Below are positions 6,783 through 16,061 of a stretch of 21,389 nucleotides of DNA, one piece after another. Source of the stretch: Candidatus Omnitrophota bacterium (GTDB taxonomy: Bacteria > Omnitrophota > Gorgyraeia > Gorgyraeales > Gorgyraeaceae); assembly GCA_018817035.1 (NCBI GenBank), contig JAHIUV010000024.1:1-21389 (forward strand). Direction: 5' to 3'. Both the position numbers and the translations under genes were made by a program. Each line of letters starts with the position of its first letter. Within the stretch, counting starts at the first letter, position 1. The notes beneath the pieces were generated by a model. It was not told the DNA's origin. It did no database searches and saw only the letters and a list, made by a program, of their open reading frames with translations.

Positions 6783-7506
6783 TATTCTCCGCTCCTATCA
6801 GTCTCAGGCCCTTAAGCGTCAGCTCAGGGTCTATGATGTCAACCGTTTCGCAATAAGGCCCTATCAGCTTCGACAATCCTCCCGTCGCCACTACCCTGCC
6901 TTTTATGCCCCGTTCTTTCCTTAATCTCGCGACAACGCCGTCGCATAAACCGGAGAAGCCGTAAACAGCGCCGTTTATCATGCTCTCGCGGGTCTCTTTT
7001 CCTAAAATACTTTTTGGCTTTCTTAATCTTACCTTCGGAAGCAAAGCTGTCTTTTCCGATAAGGCATCAAGTGATAGCTCGACTCCCGGGGCGATTACGC
7101 CTCCTAAATATTGCCTTTTAGAGTTCACTATATCTATAGTTGTCGCGGTGCCGAAATCAACTATAAGACAATCGCCTCCGTATAATTCATACGCGGCTCT
7201 CGCGTTAACGAGCCTGTCCTGCCCCACCTGCTTAGGGCTCTTGTATAGATTTTTGACTCCAACATCCGCGTCTCTTCCGACGACCAATACTTTATCAAGA
7301 ATTTTGAGAAATATCTTTTCTGTCTTTTTTAATATTTCAGGGACAACACTTACTATTACGGCGGCATTTACAGCATTAAGTTTCTTCCCGTACAACGCCT
7401 CTAATCCTTTGGCGTAAGTAGGGATCCTGAACGTCCTTTTTAAATTTTTACCGTCAAAAATACCATTATTGATACTGGTATTGCCGATATCAACCGCTAA
7501 AAACAT
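6775..7506 (-). CDS. coaX: Type III pantothenate kinase
   Basis: Phosphorylates pantothenate, the first step of coenzyme A synthesis. Acetate/sugar-kinase-like fold motifs are visible: VDIGNTSI at residues 5-12, VGQDRLVNARAAYE in the middle, IVDFGTATTIDIV, GGVIAPGVELS, and VVATGGLS near the C-terminus. The 243-residue length is typical. The type III enzyme differs from CoaA in sequence and is not feedback-inhibited by CoA in studied cases. Start ATG at 7506 lies 14 bases past the birA stop; its end overlaps nfnA by 8 bases, so birA, coaX, nfnA and nfnB probably share a transcript. Confidence 0.95.
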   Translation of the reverse strand: MFLAVDIGNTSINNGIFDGKNLKRTFRIPTYAKGLEALYGKKLNAVNAAVIVSVVPEILKKTEKIFLKILDKVLVVGRDADVGVKNLYKSPKQVGQDRLVNARAAYELYGGDCLIVDFGTATTIDIVNSKRQYLGGVIAPGVELSLDALSEKTALLPKVRLRKPKSILGKETRESMINGAVYGFSGLCDGVVARLRKERGIKGRVVATGGLSKLIGPYCETVDIIDPELTLKGLRLIGAENNV

Positions 7507-7520
7507 CCTGCCACCCGCCT

Positions 7521-8483
7521 TTAACGCAGCATTGTTACATCGCCCGCGAGAATACGCTCATTAAACCCTGAATCCAATCTCAATATAAGAGCGCCCTCTT
7601 TGTCCACATCCACGACATGCCCTGACATGAGTTTATTATGATAATTTATTTGCACCTGCCTGTCAAGGACTGCTGATAACTTCTTGTATTCCTTGATAAT
7701 AGCAGCCGTGTCGCCGCCATTGAATATCTTATAATACTTATCGATATTACGCAAGATAGCCTTTACCAGTTCCAGCCTATCCACGGCCACGCCTTTTTCC
7801 GCGGCCAACGAAGAAGCGCCCTCAGGGAGCAGTTCTACTTTTGTATTTATGTTAATCCCTATCCCCGTTATTATAAAATTAACCTTGTCTGTCTCTCCGT
7901 TTAATTCTGTCAGTATGCCACATACTTTTTTACCGTTTATTAAAATGTCATTAGGCCATTTAATAAAAGCGGGTAGACCTGTTATTCCGCGGACCGCTTT
8001 CGCTACAGCGAGAGAAACGAGCAATGTTATCGCGGAAATTTCCCTGGGCAGGATATCAGGCCTTAGTATGATGGAAAAATAAGCGCCTTTACCCCCGGGT
8101 GAAACCCACTTTCTCCCCAGCCTGCCTCGTCCGCTGGTTTGATATTCTGCCACTACGACCGCGCCTTCCCGCTCTCCGGATACAGCCATGCCATAAGCAA
8201 TATCATTCGTTGATGATGCTTCTTTATACGAGTATATTTTCTTTCCTATTATTTTCGTATCAAGTCCCCATTTTAACTCAATACCGGTCAAGCGGTCAGG
8301 TATGGAAACTAACCTATAACCAAGATGAGGCGCCGCGGCTATATCGTATCCTTCGCTGCGCAGTTTCTCAATATGCTTCCAGATGGATGTCCGGGAAACA
8401 TTAAACACTTCGCTTAATTCCTCCCCGGAAACATGCCCGCTGTCGCGCCGCTTCAAAAGCTCCAGTATTTTGTCCTCTACCAT
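7521..8483 (-). CDS. birA: Bifunctional biotin-protein ligase/biotin operon repressor
   Basis: Attaches biotin to carboxyl carrier proteins through biotinyl-AMP. An N-terminal winged HTH (about residues 1-60, with FNVSRTSIWKHIEKLRSEGY) marks the repressor-type group II form. The catalytic core shows SSTNDIA, SGRGRLGRKW (117-126), KWPNDILINGKKVCGILTE and ITGIGININ, and a small C-terminal SH3-like domain follows. 320 residues equals the Escherichia coli protein. I chose ATG 8483 because AAGGAG lies seven bases before it and the HTH starts at once; an in-frame ATG at 8504 would add seven residues next to a repeat. No biotin synthesis genes or operator are visible in the window. Confidence 0.94.
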   Translation of the reverse strand: MVEDKILELLKRRDSGHVSGEELSEVFNVSRTSIWKHIEKLRSEGYDIAAAPHLGYRLVSIPDRLTGIELKWGLDTKIIGKKIYSYKEASSTNDIAYGMAVSGEREGAVVVAEYQTSGRGRLGRKWVSPGGKGAYFSIILRPDILPREISAITLLVSLAVAKAVRGITGLPAFIKWPNDILINGKKVCGILTELNGETDKVNFIITGIGININTKVELLPEGASSLAAEKGVAVDRLELVKAILRNIDKYYKIFNGGDTAAIIKEYKKLSAVLDRQVQINYHNKLMSGHVVDVDKEGALILRLDSGFNERILAGDVTMLR

Positions 8484-8505
8484 GCACAGGCTCCTTAAAA
8501 TCATC

Positions 8506-8634
8506 TTCTCGACTTCGTCCGCCTCCGGCGGACTCCGCTCGAAGAATATTGTCCTTCGACTATATCCGCCTCTGGCGGATAAGCTCAGGACTTAGTTCAA
8601 AAATATTGTTCGAGCGACCAAAGGAAGTCGAGAA
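8506..8634. repeat. Family-1 modular palindromic element, three-module copy (129 bp)
   Basis: Ends are TTCTCGACTTC (8506-8516) and GAAGTCGAGAA (8624-8634). Inside are the hairpin TCCGCC-TCC-GGCGGA, GCTCGAAGAATATTG, a second hairpin ATCCGCC-TCT-GGCGGAT inside a CTTCGAC...GCTCAGGA core, then AAATATTGTTCGAGCGA. The extra module makes it the longest copy. It fills the gap between uvrB and birA. Confidence 0.85.
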
Positions 8635-8640
8635 CTGAAC

Positions 8641-10602
8641 TTATGTTTTTCTTTTTAGTTTTTTTATCTGGTCTCTTAATTCAACCGCTCTTTCGAATTG
8701 CAGATTTCTCGCGCAAAGTTCCATTTCGCGCTGAAGTTCGGCTATTAATGTCTCTGTCTCATACTCGTCTTCGCTTTGGCCCGCCACCTCAACAATAAGA
8801 TCATTGGCTTTGCCCGCGATTTCTATGCCGTCCCTTATGGCTTTTTCTATTGACCTGGGTTCGATACCATATTTCTCATTGAAATCCCTTTGCTTTGTCC
8901 TGCGCCTCTCAGTCTCGTTGATCGCTTTTCTCATGGAATCAGTCATGCGATCCGCGTACATTATCACTAGCCCATCAATATTCCTTGCCGCCCTTCCGGC
9001 AACCTGGATAAGCGATCTCTCTGACCTCAAAAACCCTTCCTTGTCAGCGTCAAGGATCACTACCAGCGAAACCTCCGGCAGGTCAAGGCCTTCACGTAGT
9101 AAATTGATCCCTACAAGGCAGTCAAACTCTCTTTTTCTCAGATCCCTGAGTATCTCCGACCGCTCGATCGTCCCAACTTCGGAATGTATATACCGCACGC
9201 GCAGGCCCGCGTCCTTCAAATACCCGGTAAGGTCCTCTGCCATCCTCTTGGTCAATGTCGTAACCAATACCCTCTGGTTGACAGATGCCCTCTTTTTTAT
9301 ATTCTCTATTATGTCGTCTATCTGGCCATCTGTCGGCTTTAATATTATCTCAGGATCAATAAGTCCCGTGGGCCTTATCAATTGCTCCACCACCTGCCCT
9401 GATTTCTCAAGCTCATAGTCCGAAGGCGTCGCTGATAAAAATATAGTATCATTAACTATCCCGTTGAATTCATCAAAGCTCAACGGCCTGTTGTCCAGGG
9501 CCGAAGGAAGCCTGAATCCGTAATCTACCAGTGTCATTTTGCGGGCACGGTCACCGTTATACATCCCCCTGATCTGCGGCAATGTTACATGCGATTCATC
9601 TATTATCGTCAGGAAATCATCGGGGAAATAATCAAGCAGGCAATAAGGCCTGCTGCCCGGTTCCCTCCCGCTGAGATGCCTTGAATAATTCTCTATACCG
9701 TTACAAAAACCGACTTCCCTCAACATTTCCACGTCATATCGCGTCCTGGACCCTAACCTCTGCGCCTCAAGCAATTTATTCTGCGATTTCAATTCTTTGA
9801 CACGCTCGTTTAATTCCGTCCATATGGAACTGATGGCTTTTTCTATTTTATCCTGCGTGGTAACAAAATGCTTCGCGGGATACACGACTATCTTATCCAG
9901 GTCGGCCTTTATTTCTCCTGTCAATGGGTCTATCTCAGCGATCTTTTCCACTGTATCCCCGAAAAAATAAACGCGGTAAGCAGTCTGCTTGTAAGCCGGG
10001 AAGATGTCCACCACCTCGCCCATCACCCTAAAACACCCCCTCTTAAAATCAATATCATTCCTTGAGTAGTGTATATTGACAAGGCGCAATAACAGCGCGC
10101 TCCTTTTTATTGTCTCGCCTTTTTCCAACAACAATAAAAGTTCACGGTAATCATCGGGCGAACCGAGCCCATATATGCATGATACGCTCGCCACTATAAT
10201 AACGTCGCGCCTGGACATAAGCGCGCTCGTGGCTGACAGCCTAAGCCTGTCGATATTGTCATTTATTGAAGCGTCTTTTTCTATGTAGGTATCGGTGTGA
10301 GGCACATACGCCTCCGGCTGGTAATAATCATAGTAGCTCACGAAATACTCTACCGCGTTGTGGGGGAAAAATTCCTTGAATTCGCTGTATAATTGCGCGG
10401 CAAGAGTCTTATTGTGGGAGACTACCAGTGTCGGCCTCTGCGCAGAAGCTATAACATTGGCCATGGTAAACGTCTTCCCGCTCCCGGTAACTCCCAAAAG
10501 CGTCTGCAAACGTTCGCCCCCGGACAGGCCGTTCAAAAGCGACTTGATAGCCTGCGGTTGATCTCCCTGCGGGTTAAATGAACTGACTAATTTGAATAGC
10601 AT
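8641..10602 (-). CDS. uvrB: UvrABC system protein B (nucleotide excision repair)
   Basis: DNA damage-verifying helicase-like subunit that joins UvrA and UvrC in excision repair. Seen: Walker A GVTGSGKT (37-44), the damage-probing beta-hairpin region YYDYYQPEAYVP (about 94-105), IYGLGSP, the DESH box (IIDESHVTLPQIRGMYNGD), LSATPSDYE, the helicase C-terminal motifs GINLLREGLDLPEVSLV and QVAGRAARN, and a terminal UVR motif (LQFERAVELRDQIKKLK) for UvrC contact. 653 residues, close to the usual 660-670. ATG 10602 begins four bases after the nadC stop; the ribosome site is weak, suggesting coupling to nadC translation. Confidence 0.98.
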   Translation of the reverse strand: MLFKLVSSFNPQGDQPQAIKSLLNGLSGGERLQTLLGVTGSGKTFTMANVIASAQRPTLVVSHNKTLAAQLYSEFKEFFPHNAVEYFVSYYDYYQPEAYVPHTDTYIEKDASINDNIDRLRLSATSALMSRRDVIIVASVSCIYGLGSPDDYRELLLLLEKGETIKRSALLLRLVNIHYSRNDIDFKRGCFRVMGEVVDIFPAYKQTAYRVYFFGDTVEKIAEIDPLTGEIKADLDKIVVYPAKHFVTTQDKIEKAISSIWTELNERVKELKSQNKLLEAQRLGSRTRYDVEMLREVGFCNGIENYSRHLSGREPGSRPYCLLDYFPDDFLTIIDESHVTLPQIRGMYNGDRARKMTLVDYGFRLPSALDNRPLSFDEFNGIVNDTIFLSATPSDYELEKSGQVVEQLIRPTGLIDPEIILKPTDGQIDDIIENIKKRASVNQRVLVTTLTKRMAEDLTGYLKDAGLRVRYIHSEVGTIERSEILRDLRKREFDCLVGINLLREGLDLPEVSLVVILDADKEGFLRSERSLIQVAGRAARNIDGLVIMYADRMTDSMRKAINETERRRTKQRDFNEKYGIEPRSIEKAIRDGIEIAGKANDLIVEVAGQSEDEYETETLIAELQREMELCARNLQFERAVELRDQIKKLKRKT

Positions 10603-10606
10603 ATAC

Positions 10607-11506
10607 TTATGGACAAATCTCCAGCGAAAGATCTATTGAAGGAGCTGAATGGGTAAGAAAACCTATCGAAATCCTGTCCACGCCTGTTTTCGCTATGCGT
10701 CTCACATTCCCTAACCTGACCCCGCCTGAATATTCAAGTAAAGGCCGCGGCCCTTTGCGCTTATTCTTTAAACTGACAGCCTTTCGCGCGTCCTCTATTT
10801 TCATGTTATCCAGCAGGATAATGTCGGCACCCGCTTCCAGCGCTTCCTTAAACTCTTTTAAATTTTCAACTTCTATCTCGACATTCTTGTATCCTTTGGC
10901 TTTCGATTTCCGCACAAGGCCAGCGATAACACTTTCGCTCGAGCCTAAAACCTGGAGCCTATGCCCCGCACCCTTGTGGTGCGGGGTCGAGCAATAAATA
11001 TGATTATCCTTGATTAAAATTCCGTCCCAAAGCCCTGTCCTGTGATTACTTCCTCCGGCAACCTTTACGGCATGCTTTGCCAGGGCTCTCATGCCGGGCA
11101 TTGTTTTTCTTGTATCAAATATCCCGGCTTTTGTTCCCTTAATTTCATCGACAAAACTCTTGGTCAGGGTAGCAATCCCGCATAAAGCTCCCAAAAAATT
11201 CAACGCTGTCCGCTCGCCTGTCAAAATATTCTTTACCGAACCTCTCAAAGACGCCACTTTTTTACCTTTTTTGACCACGTCCCCATCCTTTGCGAGCGGG
11301 CGAAAATTTATCTTTTCGTCCAGCACGTCAAATACCCACCGGGCAATATCGATCCCCGCGAGCACGCAAGGCTCTTTCGCTATAATACAGGCCGTGATGC
11401 TCGTGTCCTTGTCAAAGACAGAGGCATTCGTAATATCGCCACTACCCACATCTTCCCTTAACGCGCTCATTATTATGGGAAGTATATCTTCTTTGCTTAT
11501 ACCCAT
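10607..11506 (-). CDS. nadC: Nicotinate-nucleotide pyrophosphorylase (quinolinate phosphoribosyltransferase), with in-frame insertion
   Basis: Converts quinolinate and PRPP to nicotinate mononucleotide in de novo NAD synthesis. Family motifs: LREDVGSGDITN near the N-terminus, GERTALNFLGALCGIAT, DTRKTMPGMRALAKHAVKVAGG, NHRTGLWDGILIKDNHI, EIEVEN, IILLDNM and the C-terminal GVDRISIGFLTHS. 299 residues is longer than most bacterial NadC (about 280). The excess maps to residues 172-190, straight after KDNHI, where family members go almost directly into the next helix. Those residues are encoded by the palindrome at 10937-10992. The frame is kept and all core motifs remain, so the enzyme may still work. 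It lies 48 bases after valS and four bases before uvrB. Confidence 0.94.
   Translation of the reverse strand: MGISKEDILPIIMSALREDVGSGDITNASVFDKDTSITACIIAKEPCVLAGIDIARWVFDVLDEKINFRPLAKDGDVVKKGKKVASLRGSVKNILTGERTALNFLGALCGIATLTKSFVDEIKGTKAGIFDTRKTMPGMRALAKHAVKVAGGSNHRTGLWDGILIKDNHIYCSTPHHKGAGHRLQVLGSSESVIAGLVRKSKAKGYKNVEIEVENLKEFKEALEAGADIILLDNMKIEDARKAVSLKNKRKGPRPLLEYSGGVRLGNVRRIAKTGVDRISIGFLTHSAPSIDLSLEICP
10937..10992. repeat. Palindromic element inserted in frame within nadC
   Basis: GCTCGAGC (10937-10944) and TCGAGC (10987-10992) bound the stretch. The core hairpin is CCCCGCACC (10964-10972), loop CTTGT, GGTGCGGGG (10978-10986). It encodes about 19 residues absent from ordinary NadC. The hairpin at 17656-17688 has the same CCCCG/CGGGG base and, read on the other strand, the same ACAAG loop. 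Confidence 0.75.
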
Positions 11507-11524
11507 ACGAATCTCTTTTTATCT

Positions 11525-11545
11525 GTTCGAGGCTAAGCCTCGAAC
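11525..11545. repeat. Perfect 21-bp palindrome (solo copy)
   Basis: GTTCGAGGCT-A-AGCCTCGAAC has perfect 10-base arms, followed by AATAT as in the centre of the family-1 elements. It lies in the 48-base valS-nadC gap and would form a hairpin in the shared transcript. It lacks a T run on the minus strand. Confidence 0.8.
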
Positions 11546-11554
11546 AATATAAGG

Positions 11555-14206
11555 TTAATCCAGGCTTTTTATTGTTTCCTTTGTCCTTTTTATCTGCTCT
11601 TTCAGTTTTGAGCTTTTTTCTTTTTCTTGTTCTACTATTTTTTCAGGCGCCCTGGTAATAAACTTCTCATCTTTAAGCCGTACATCCGTAAAACGCAGTT
11701 GTTTTTCCAATTCAGCTATTTTTTTACCCAGCCTGTCTTTTTCCGCGCCGATATCTATAATGCCCTTTAAGGGGATAAATAAATTATAATCCTCAAGCAC
11801 GGCTGTCGCGCACGCCTCAGGTTTTTTCAGGTCATCATCTATCACCAGATCTCCCAACCGCGCCAGATTTTTTATATAATCCCTGCCCGGTTCCAGGATA
11901 TTGCCTTTTCCTTTTTTTAGAGGCTTGATAAAAACAGAAAACTTGACCGTATGCGGAATATTCATATCCGAACGTATATTCCTGGTGCTCACTATGATCG
12001 ACTTAATCGTCTCCATTTCTTTTTCTATGCCCTTTTTTATGGTTTTTTTGTCAGAGACAGGCCAAGCCTCGGACATTATACTTTTTCTCTCCATTATATT
12101 CTGCCAGACTGCTTCAGTCACGAACGGCATGAACGGATGAAGCAGTTTAAGGGAATTCTCAAGCACATGCAGCAGTATCCGCTCCACGCTTTTCCTTTCC
12201 TTTGTCTCAGATCGGGAATTATCCATCAGGACAGGCTTTACCATCTCTACATACCAGTCACAAAAATCATGCCAGAAAAAGTCGTATATGACCGCTTCCG
12301 CCTCGTTAAACTTGTGTTTCTCCAATGATCCTGTGACGGCTTCTATAGCGCTGTTCAACTTGCTCAATATCCATTTATCCGCCAGGCTCGCGTCCGAGGC
12401 TATTTCCCCGCAAGGTTCCGCCTTAAAGCCTTTGATGTTCATCAATACGAACCGCGACGCGTTCCATATCTTGTTGGCGAAATTCCTGCCTATCTCGAAT
12501 TTTTCTTTAGACAGAAAAACATCCTGGCCCGTAGCGGTTATCGCTATCATGCTATACCTCAGGGCATCTGTGCCGAACTCATCTATGATCTCTATTGGGT
12601 CTATTATATTACCCAGGGATTTTGACATTTTCTTACCTGTCAGGTCCCTTACTGTCCCGTGAAGATAAACGTCCTTGAAAGGCGCTTTCCCGGTAAACTC
12701 TATGCCGGCCATTATCATGCGCGCCACCCAGAAAAACAATATCTCCGGAGCTGTAACTAATGTATCGGTAGGATAAAAATACTCAAGATCTTTTGTCTTC
12801 TCGGGCCATCCAAGCACGGAGAACGGCCAAAGCCATGACGAAAACCACGTATCAAGCACATCTTCATCCTGGCGTATATTAGTAGATCCGCATTCAGGGC
12901 AACGCTCAGGCTTTGTTTTTGAAACAATGACCTCTCCGCACGCGTTACAGTAATAAACGGGCAAACGATGCCCCCACCATATCTGCCTGGATATACACCA
13001 ATCCCGGATATTCTCCATCCAGTTAAGATAGACCTTAGTCCATCTCTTCGGTGTAAACTTGATATCGCCTCTTTTAACCGCTTCGATGGCGGGTTCGGCC
13101 AAGGGTTTCATCTTAACGAACCACTGGAGCGAAAGATATGGCTCTATCGCGGTATGACACCTGTAGCAATGTCCTACCGCGTGAGCATGCGCCTCTGTCT
13201 TGACCAGTAAACCCTGCTCATCTAATTCTTTCAATATGCCGGCGCGCGCCTCAAACCTATCCATGCCCTTATAGCGTCCGGCATTTTCGTTCATCGTAGC
13301 GTCTGAATTCATCACCAGGACACCTTCAAGCCCGTGCCTCTTTCCCATGGCAAAATCATTAGGATCATGCGCCGGTGTAACTTTTACCGCGCCTGTGCCA
13401 AACTTCTTATCTACAAAATCATCCTCTATTATAGTTATTTCGCGGCCGACGATCGGCAACACCAGTTTCTCTCCGATAAACTTTTTGTATCTTTTATCTT
13501 TCGGGTTCACCGCGACCGCGACATCACCAAGCATTGTCTCAGGCCTTGTAGTCGCCACCACTATACCTTGAGCCTTTTGAGTATCCTTAAATGGGTATCT
13601 TATATAATACAGTTTCCCTTCGGTATCCACATGAGGGGCTTCCTCGTCGGAAAGCGCTGTATGGCACCGTGGGCACCAGTTTATAATATAATTCCCCCTG
13701 TATATCAGCCCTCGTTTATAAAGACTGATGAAAGCCTCAAGCACTGCCTCCGAAAGTCCGGCGTCCATTGTAAAACGCGTCCTCTCCCAGTCACACGACG
13801 AGCCAAGCCTTTTCAACTGCTGTATTATCGTACTGCCATATTCCTCGCGCCATTTCCAGACCTCGTCTATAAATTTCTCTCGTCCGAAATCGTCCCTTTT
13901 TTTGCCCTGTTTAGCGATCTTTTTCTCAACGACATTCTGCGTAGCTATCCCGGCATGATCCGTACCCGGCACCCATAAGCTGGCAAACCCCTGCATCCGC
14001 TTCCAGCGTATTAAGATATCCTGGATAGTATTATTAAGGGCATGCCCCATATGCAAGATCCCTGTAACATTCGGCGGAGGAATAGTGATAGTAAATGGCT
14101 TTTTAGAATCCGAGGGAATGGTATGGAACAGGCCCTCTTTTTCCCATTTTGAATATATCGATTTCTCAAACTCCTGCGGATTATATCTGGAAGGAATATC
14201 TCTCAT
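11555..14206 (-). CDS. valS: Valyl-tRNA synthetase
   Basis: Class I synthetase that charges tRNA-Val and edits misactivated threonine. Seen: HMGH (52-55, the HIGH motif) within PPPNVTGILHMGH, the CP1 editing domain (about 200-340, with TTRPETMLGDVAV and KVTPAHDPNDF), WCISRQIWWGHRLP, a zinc-knuckle-like set C420, C423, C436, C439, DVLDTWFSS, KMSKS (526-530), an anticodon-binding helical domain, and a C-terminal coiled coil (about 815-883) that packs on the tRNA. 883 residues is typical. The start ATG at 14206 has only a weak ribosome site. A 266-base repeat-rich gap separates it from cimA; TTGAGT/TAAAAT spaced 18 bases (14250-14221) is a possible but poorly placed promoter. No T-box is visible. 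Confidence 0.98.
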   Translation of the reverse strand: MRDIPSRYNPQEFEKSIYSKWEKEGLFHTIPSDSKKPFTITIPPPNVTGILHMGHALNNTIQDILIRWKRMQGFASLWVPGTDHAGIATQNVVEKKIAKQGKKRDDFGREKFIDEVWKWREEYGSTIIQQLKRLGSSCDWERTRFTMDAGLSEAVLEAFISLYKRGLIYRGNYIINWCPRCHTALSDEEAPHVDTEGKLYYIRYPFKDTQKAQGIVVATTRPETMLGDVAVAVNPKDKRYKKFIGEKLVLPIVGREITIIEDDFVDKKFGTGAVKVTPAHDPNDFAMGKRHGLEGVLVMNSDATMNENAGRYKGMDRFEARAGILKELDEQGLLVKTEAHAHAVGHCYRCHTAIEPYLSLQWFVKMKPLAEPAIEAVKRGDIKFTPKRWTKVYLNWMENIRDWCISRQIWWGHRLPVYYCNACGEVIVSKTKPERCPECGSTNIRQDEDVLDTWFSSWLWPFSVLGWPEKTKDLEYFYPTDTLVTAPEILFFWVARMIMAGIEFTGKAPFKDVYLHGTVRDLTGKKMSKSLGNIIDPIEIIDEFGTDALRYSMIAITATGQDVFLSKEKFEIGRNFANKIWNASRFVLMNIKGFKAEPCGEIASDASLADKWILSKLNSAIEAVTGSLEKHKFNEAEAVIYDFFWHDFCDWYVEMVKPVLMDNSRSETKERKSVERILLHVLENSLKLLHPFMPFVTEAVWQNIMERKSIMSEAWPVSDKKTIKKGIEKEMETIKSIIVSTRNIRSDMNIPHTVKFSVFIKPLKKGKGNILEPGRDYIKNLARLGDLVIDDDLKKPEACATAVLEDYNLFIPLKGIIDIGAEKDRLGKKIAELEKQLRFTDVRLKDEKFITRAPEKIVEQEKEKSSKLKEQIKRTKETIKSLD

Positions 14207-14210
14207 TATG

Positions 14211-14474
14211 AAATCCCAATATTTTAAACTCTAAATCCTAAAAAACTCAAAGTGTAACCAATGAGTTAACGGGGAGTGCCTGCCAATATTGTTCGAGCGA
14301 GGTCAAAGACCAAGTCGAGAATCAATGCTTTCGCTTCTCGACTCGCGAAGTTTACCCTGAGCGTAGTCGAAGGGCTCCGCTCGAAGGATATTTGCGCCTG
14401 GTAAAAGCTTTAAAGTACTTCTATTGACTCAAAATTCAAATATTCAAAACTATATCATTTAGTGTTTTGGATTT
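14211..14474. repeat. Repeat-filled gap: divergent family-1 half-modules with AT-rich flanks
   Basis: The gap between cimA and valS holds two family-1 half-modules back to back. The left runs from AATATTG through GTTCGAGCGA and hairpin GGTC-AAA-GACC to AAGTCGAGAA (14285-14321). The right runs from TTCTCGACT through TTTACCCTGAGCGTAGTCGAAGGG to GATATT (14335-14392). In other copies the TTCTCGACT ends point outward; here they face each other across 13 bases. Outer AT-rich tracts (14211-14252 and 14425-14474) share AAATCC/GGATTT and TCAAA words and look like degenerate repeats. Confidence 0.7.
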
Positions 14475-16050
14475 AACCTTTATTTACCTTATCTTTTAAG
14501 AGCTTATATTCCACGCTGTCCACCAGCGCCTGCCATGTCGCCTCTATCATATTTTCGGACACGCCTACCGTACCCCATGAAGATTTTTCATCCTGCGACT
14601 GGATAAGTACGCGCACTTTAGCGGCAGTTCCCGCTTTTTCATCCAGCACCCTTACCTTAAAATCAGACAGGTGCATCTTCGCGAGCGTCGGATAAAACTT
14701 GTTCAACGCTTTGCGCAACGCGTTATCCAGCGCGTTCACAGGCCCATCGCCCTCGGCAGCGGTATGTTCCTCTTTTCTGTTCACTTTTACCTTTATAGTA
14801 GCCTCTGAGATAAGGGTATTGTCCTCTCTCTTCTCAATGGTCACTTTAAAACCCTGTAAACTGAAGAACGATTTGTACTTTTTTAATGCCTTTTTCATCA
14901 ATATCTCAAAAGAAGCGTCCGCCGCCTCAAAACAATACCCCTGGTTCTCAAGATTCTGTACTAATTTCAGGATCTTTTTGGTCTTAGGGTCATCTTTGGA
15001 GAGATCGAGTTCTATGTCCTTAGCTTTCAAGAAGATACTGGTCTTGCCCGATAGCTCGGAGATCAATATCCTCCTGTGGTTCCCCACTACCTCAGGTTTA
15101 ACATGTTCGTAACTTTCAGGATTTTTCATAACAGCATTGACATGCACGCCGGCCTTATGGGCAAAAGCGCTTTTCCCCACAAACGGCTGGTTGTCCTGCT
15201 GCTTCATATTGGATATCTCACTCACATAACGCGATGCCTCTGTTATTTCTTTTAAATTAGCGTCAGAAAAACATCTATATCCCATCTTTAACTGAAGGTT
15301 CGGTATGATGACGCACAGGTCCGCGTTGCCGCACCTTTCGCCGTATCCATTTATGGTCCCTTGCACGATCCTACAGCCTGACTCCACCGCCGCGATACTG
15401 TTGGCAACCGCCATACCACTGTCATTATGCGTATGTATGCCCAGCGACACATCGTTAAACTCGCTGGATATAGCCCTTACGATTATCCCGAGCTCGTATG
15501 TTATCATCCCTCCATTGGTATCGCACAGCATTATAGCGTCACAGCCGCCTTTAATAGCGGCCCTGAGTGTTTCCATAGCATAATCTTTGTTCCTGACGTA
15601 TCCGTCAAAAAAATGCTCGGCGTCATAAAAAACTTTGCGCTTTTTAGATTTAAGATAATGCACTGTCTCAGAGATCATGTCCAGGTTTTCCTGCAGTGAC
15701 ACCTTCAACACCTCTGTCACATGCATATCCCATGTCTTTCCAAAAATAGTAATAGTACCTGTTCCTGCTTTAAGTAAAGCTGCCAGATTAGGGTCTTCGG
15801 ACGGACTGATCTTTGCCCTCTTTGTACTGCTGAAAGCTACTATTTCTGAATTTTTAAGCTTAATATCAGCGGCTTTCTTAAAAAACTCCATGTCCTTTGG
15901 GTTAGAGCCCGGCCAACCGCCTTCTATATAATGGACACCGAGAGCGTCTAATCTCTTAGTGATATTCAATTTATCTATTACTGAAAGGGAAATGCCTTCC
16001 CCTTGAGTCCCATCCCTTAATGTAGTGTCATAGATCTTAATCTGACGCAT
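14473..16050 (-). CDS. cimA: (R)-citramalate synthase
   Basis: Condenses pyruvate and acetyl-CoA to citramalate, the threonine-independent route to 2-oxobutyrate and isoleucine. A DRE-TIM catalytic barrel opens with YDTTLRDGTQGEGISLS; LCDTNGG and HTHNDSGMAVANS carry metal-binding histidines, and GTINGYGERCGNADL follows. GKSAFAHKAGVHVNAV begins the communication region and a LeuA-type regulatory dimer domain ends the protein (about 390-525). The length, 525 residues, and the LSVIDKLNITKRLD start match the CimA branch rather than 2-isopropylmalate synthase. AAAGGAG six bases before ATG 16050 is a strong ribosome site. It starts 11 bases after lysC, so the two are co-transcribed. Confidence 0.93.
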   Translation of the reverse strand: MRQIKIYDTTLRDGTQGEGISLSVIDKLNITKRLDALGVHYIEGGWPGSNPKDMEFFKKAADIKLKNSEIVAFSSTKRAKISPSEDPNLAALLKAGTGTITIFGKTWDMHVTEVLKVSLQENLDMISETVHYLKSKKRKVFYDAEHFFDGYVRNKDYAMETLRAAIKGGCDAIMLCDTNGGMITYELGIIVRAISSEFNDVSLGIHTHNDSGMAVANSIAAVESGCRIVQGTINGYGERCGNADLCVIIPNLQLKMGYRCFSDANLKEITEASRYVSEISNMKQQDNQPFVGKSAFAHKAGVHVNAVMKNPESYEHVKPEVVGNHRRILISELSGKTSIFLKAKDIELDLSKDDPKTKKILKLVQNLENQGYCFEAADASFEILMKKALKKYKSFFSLQGFKVTIEKREDNTLISEATIKVKVNRKEEHTAAEGDGPVNALDNALRKALNKFYPTLAKMHLSDFKVRVLDEKAGTAAKVRVLIQSQDEKSSWGTVGVSENMIEATWQALVDSVEYKLLKDKVNKG

Positions 16051-16061
16051 AAGATTCTCCT

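Noticed and set aside
13334..13978. Plus-strand frame of 214 codons inside valS
   Set aside because: Antisense shadow of a strongly conserved gene; no independent motif or start signal.
14207..14260. T-box leader for valS
   Set aside because: The leader is too short and no T-box core sequence or specifier stem is visible.
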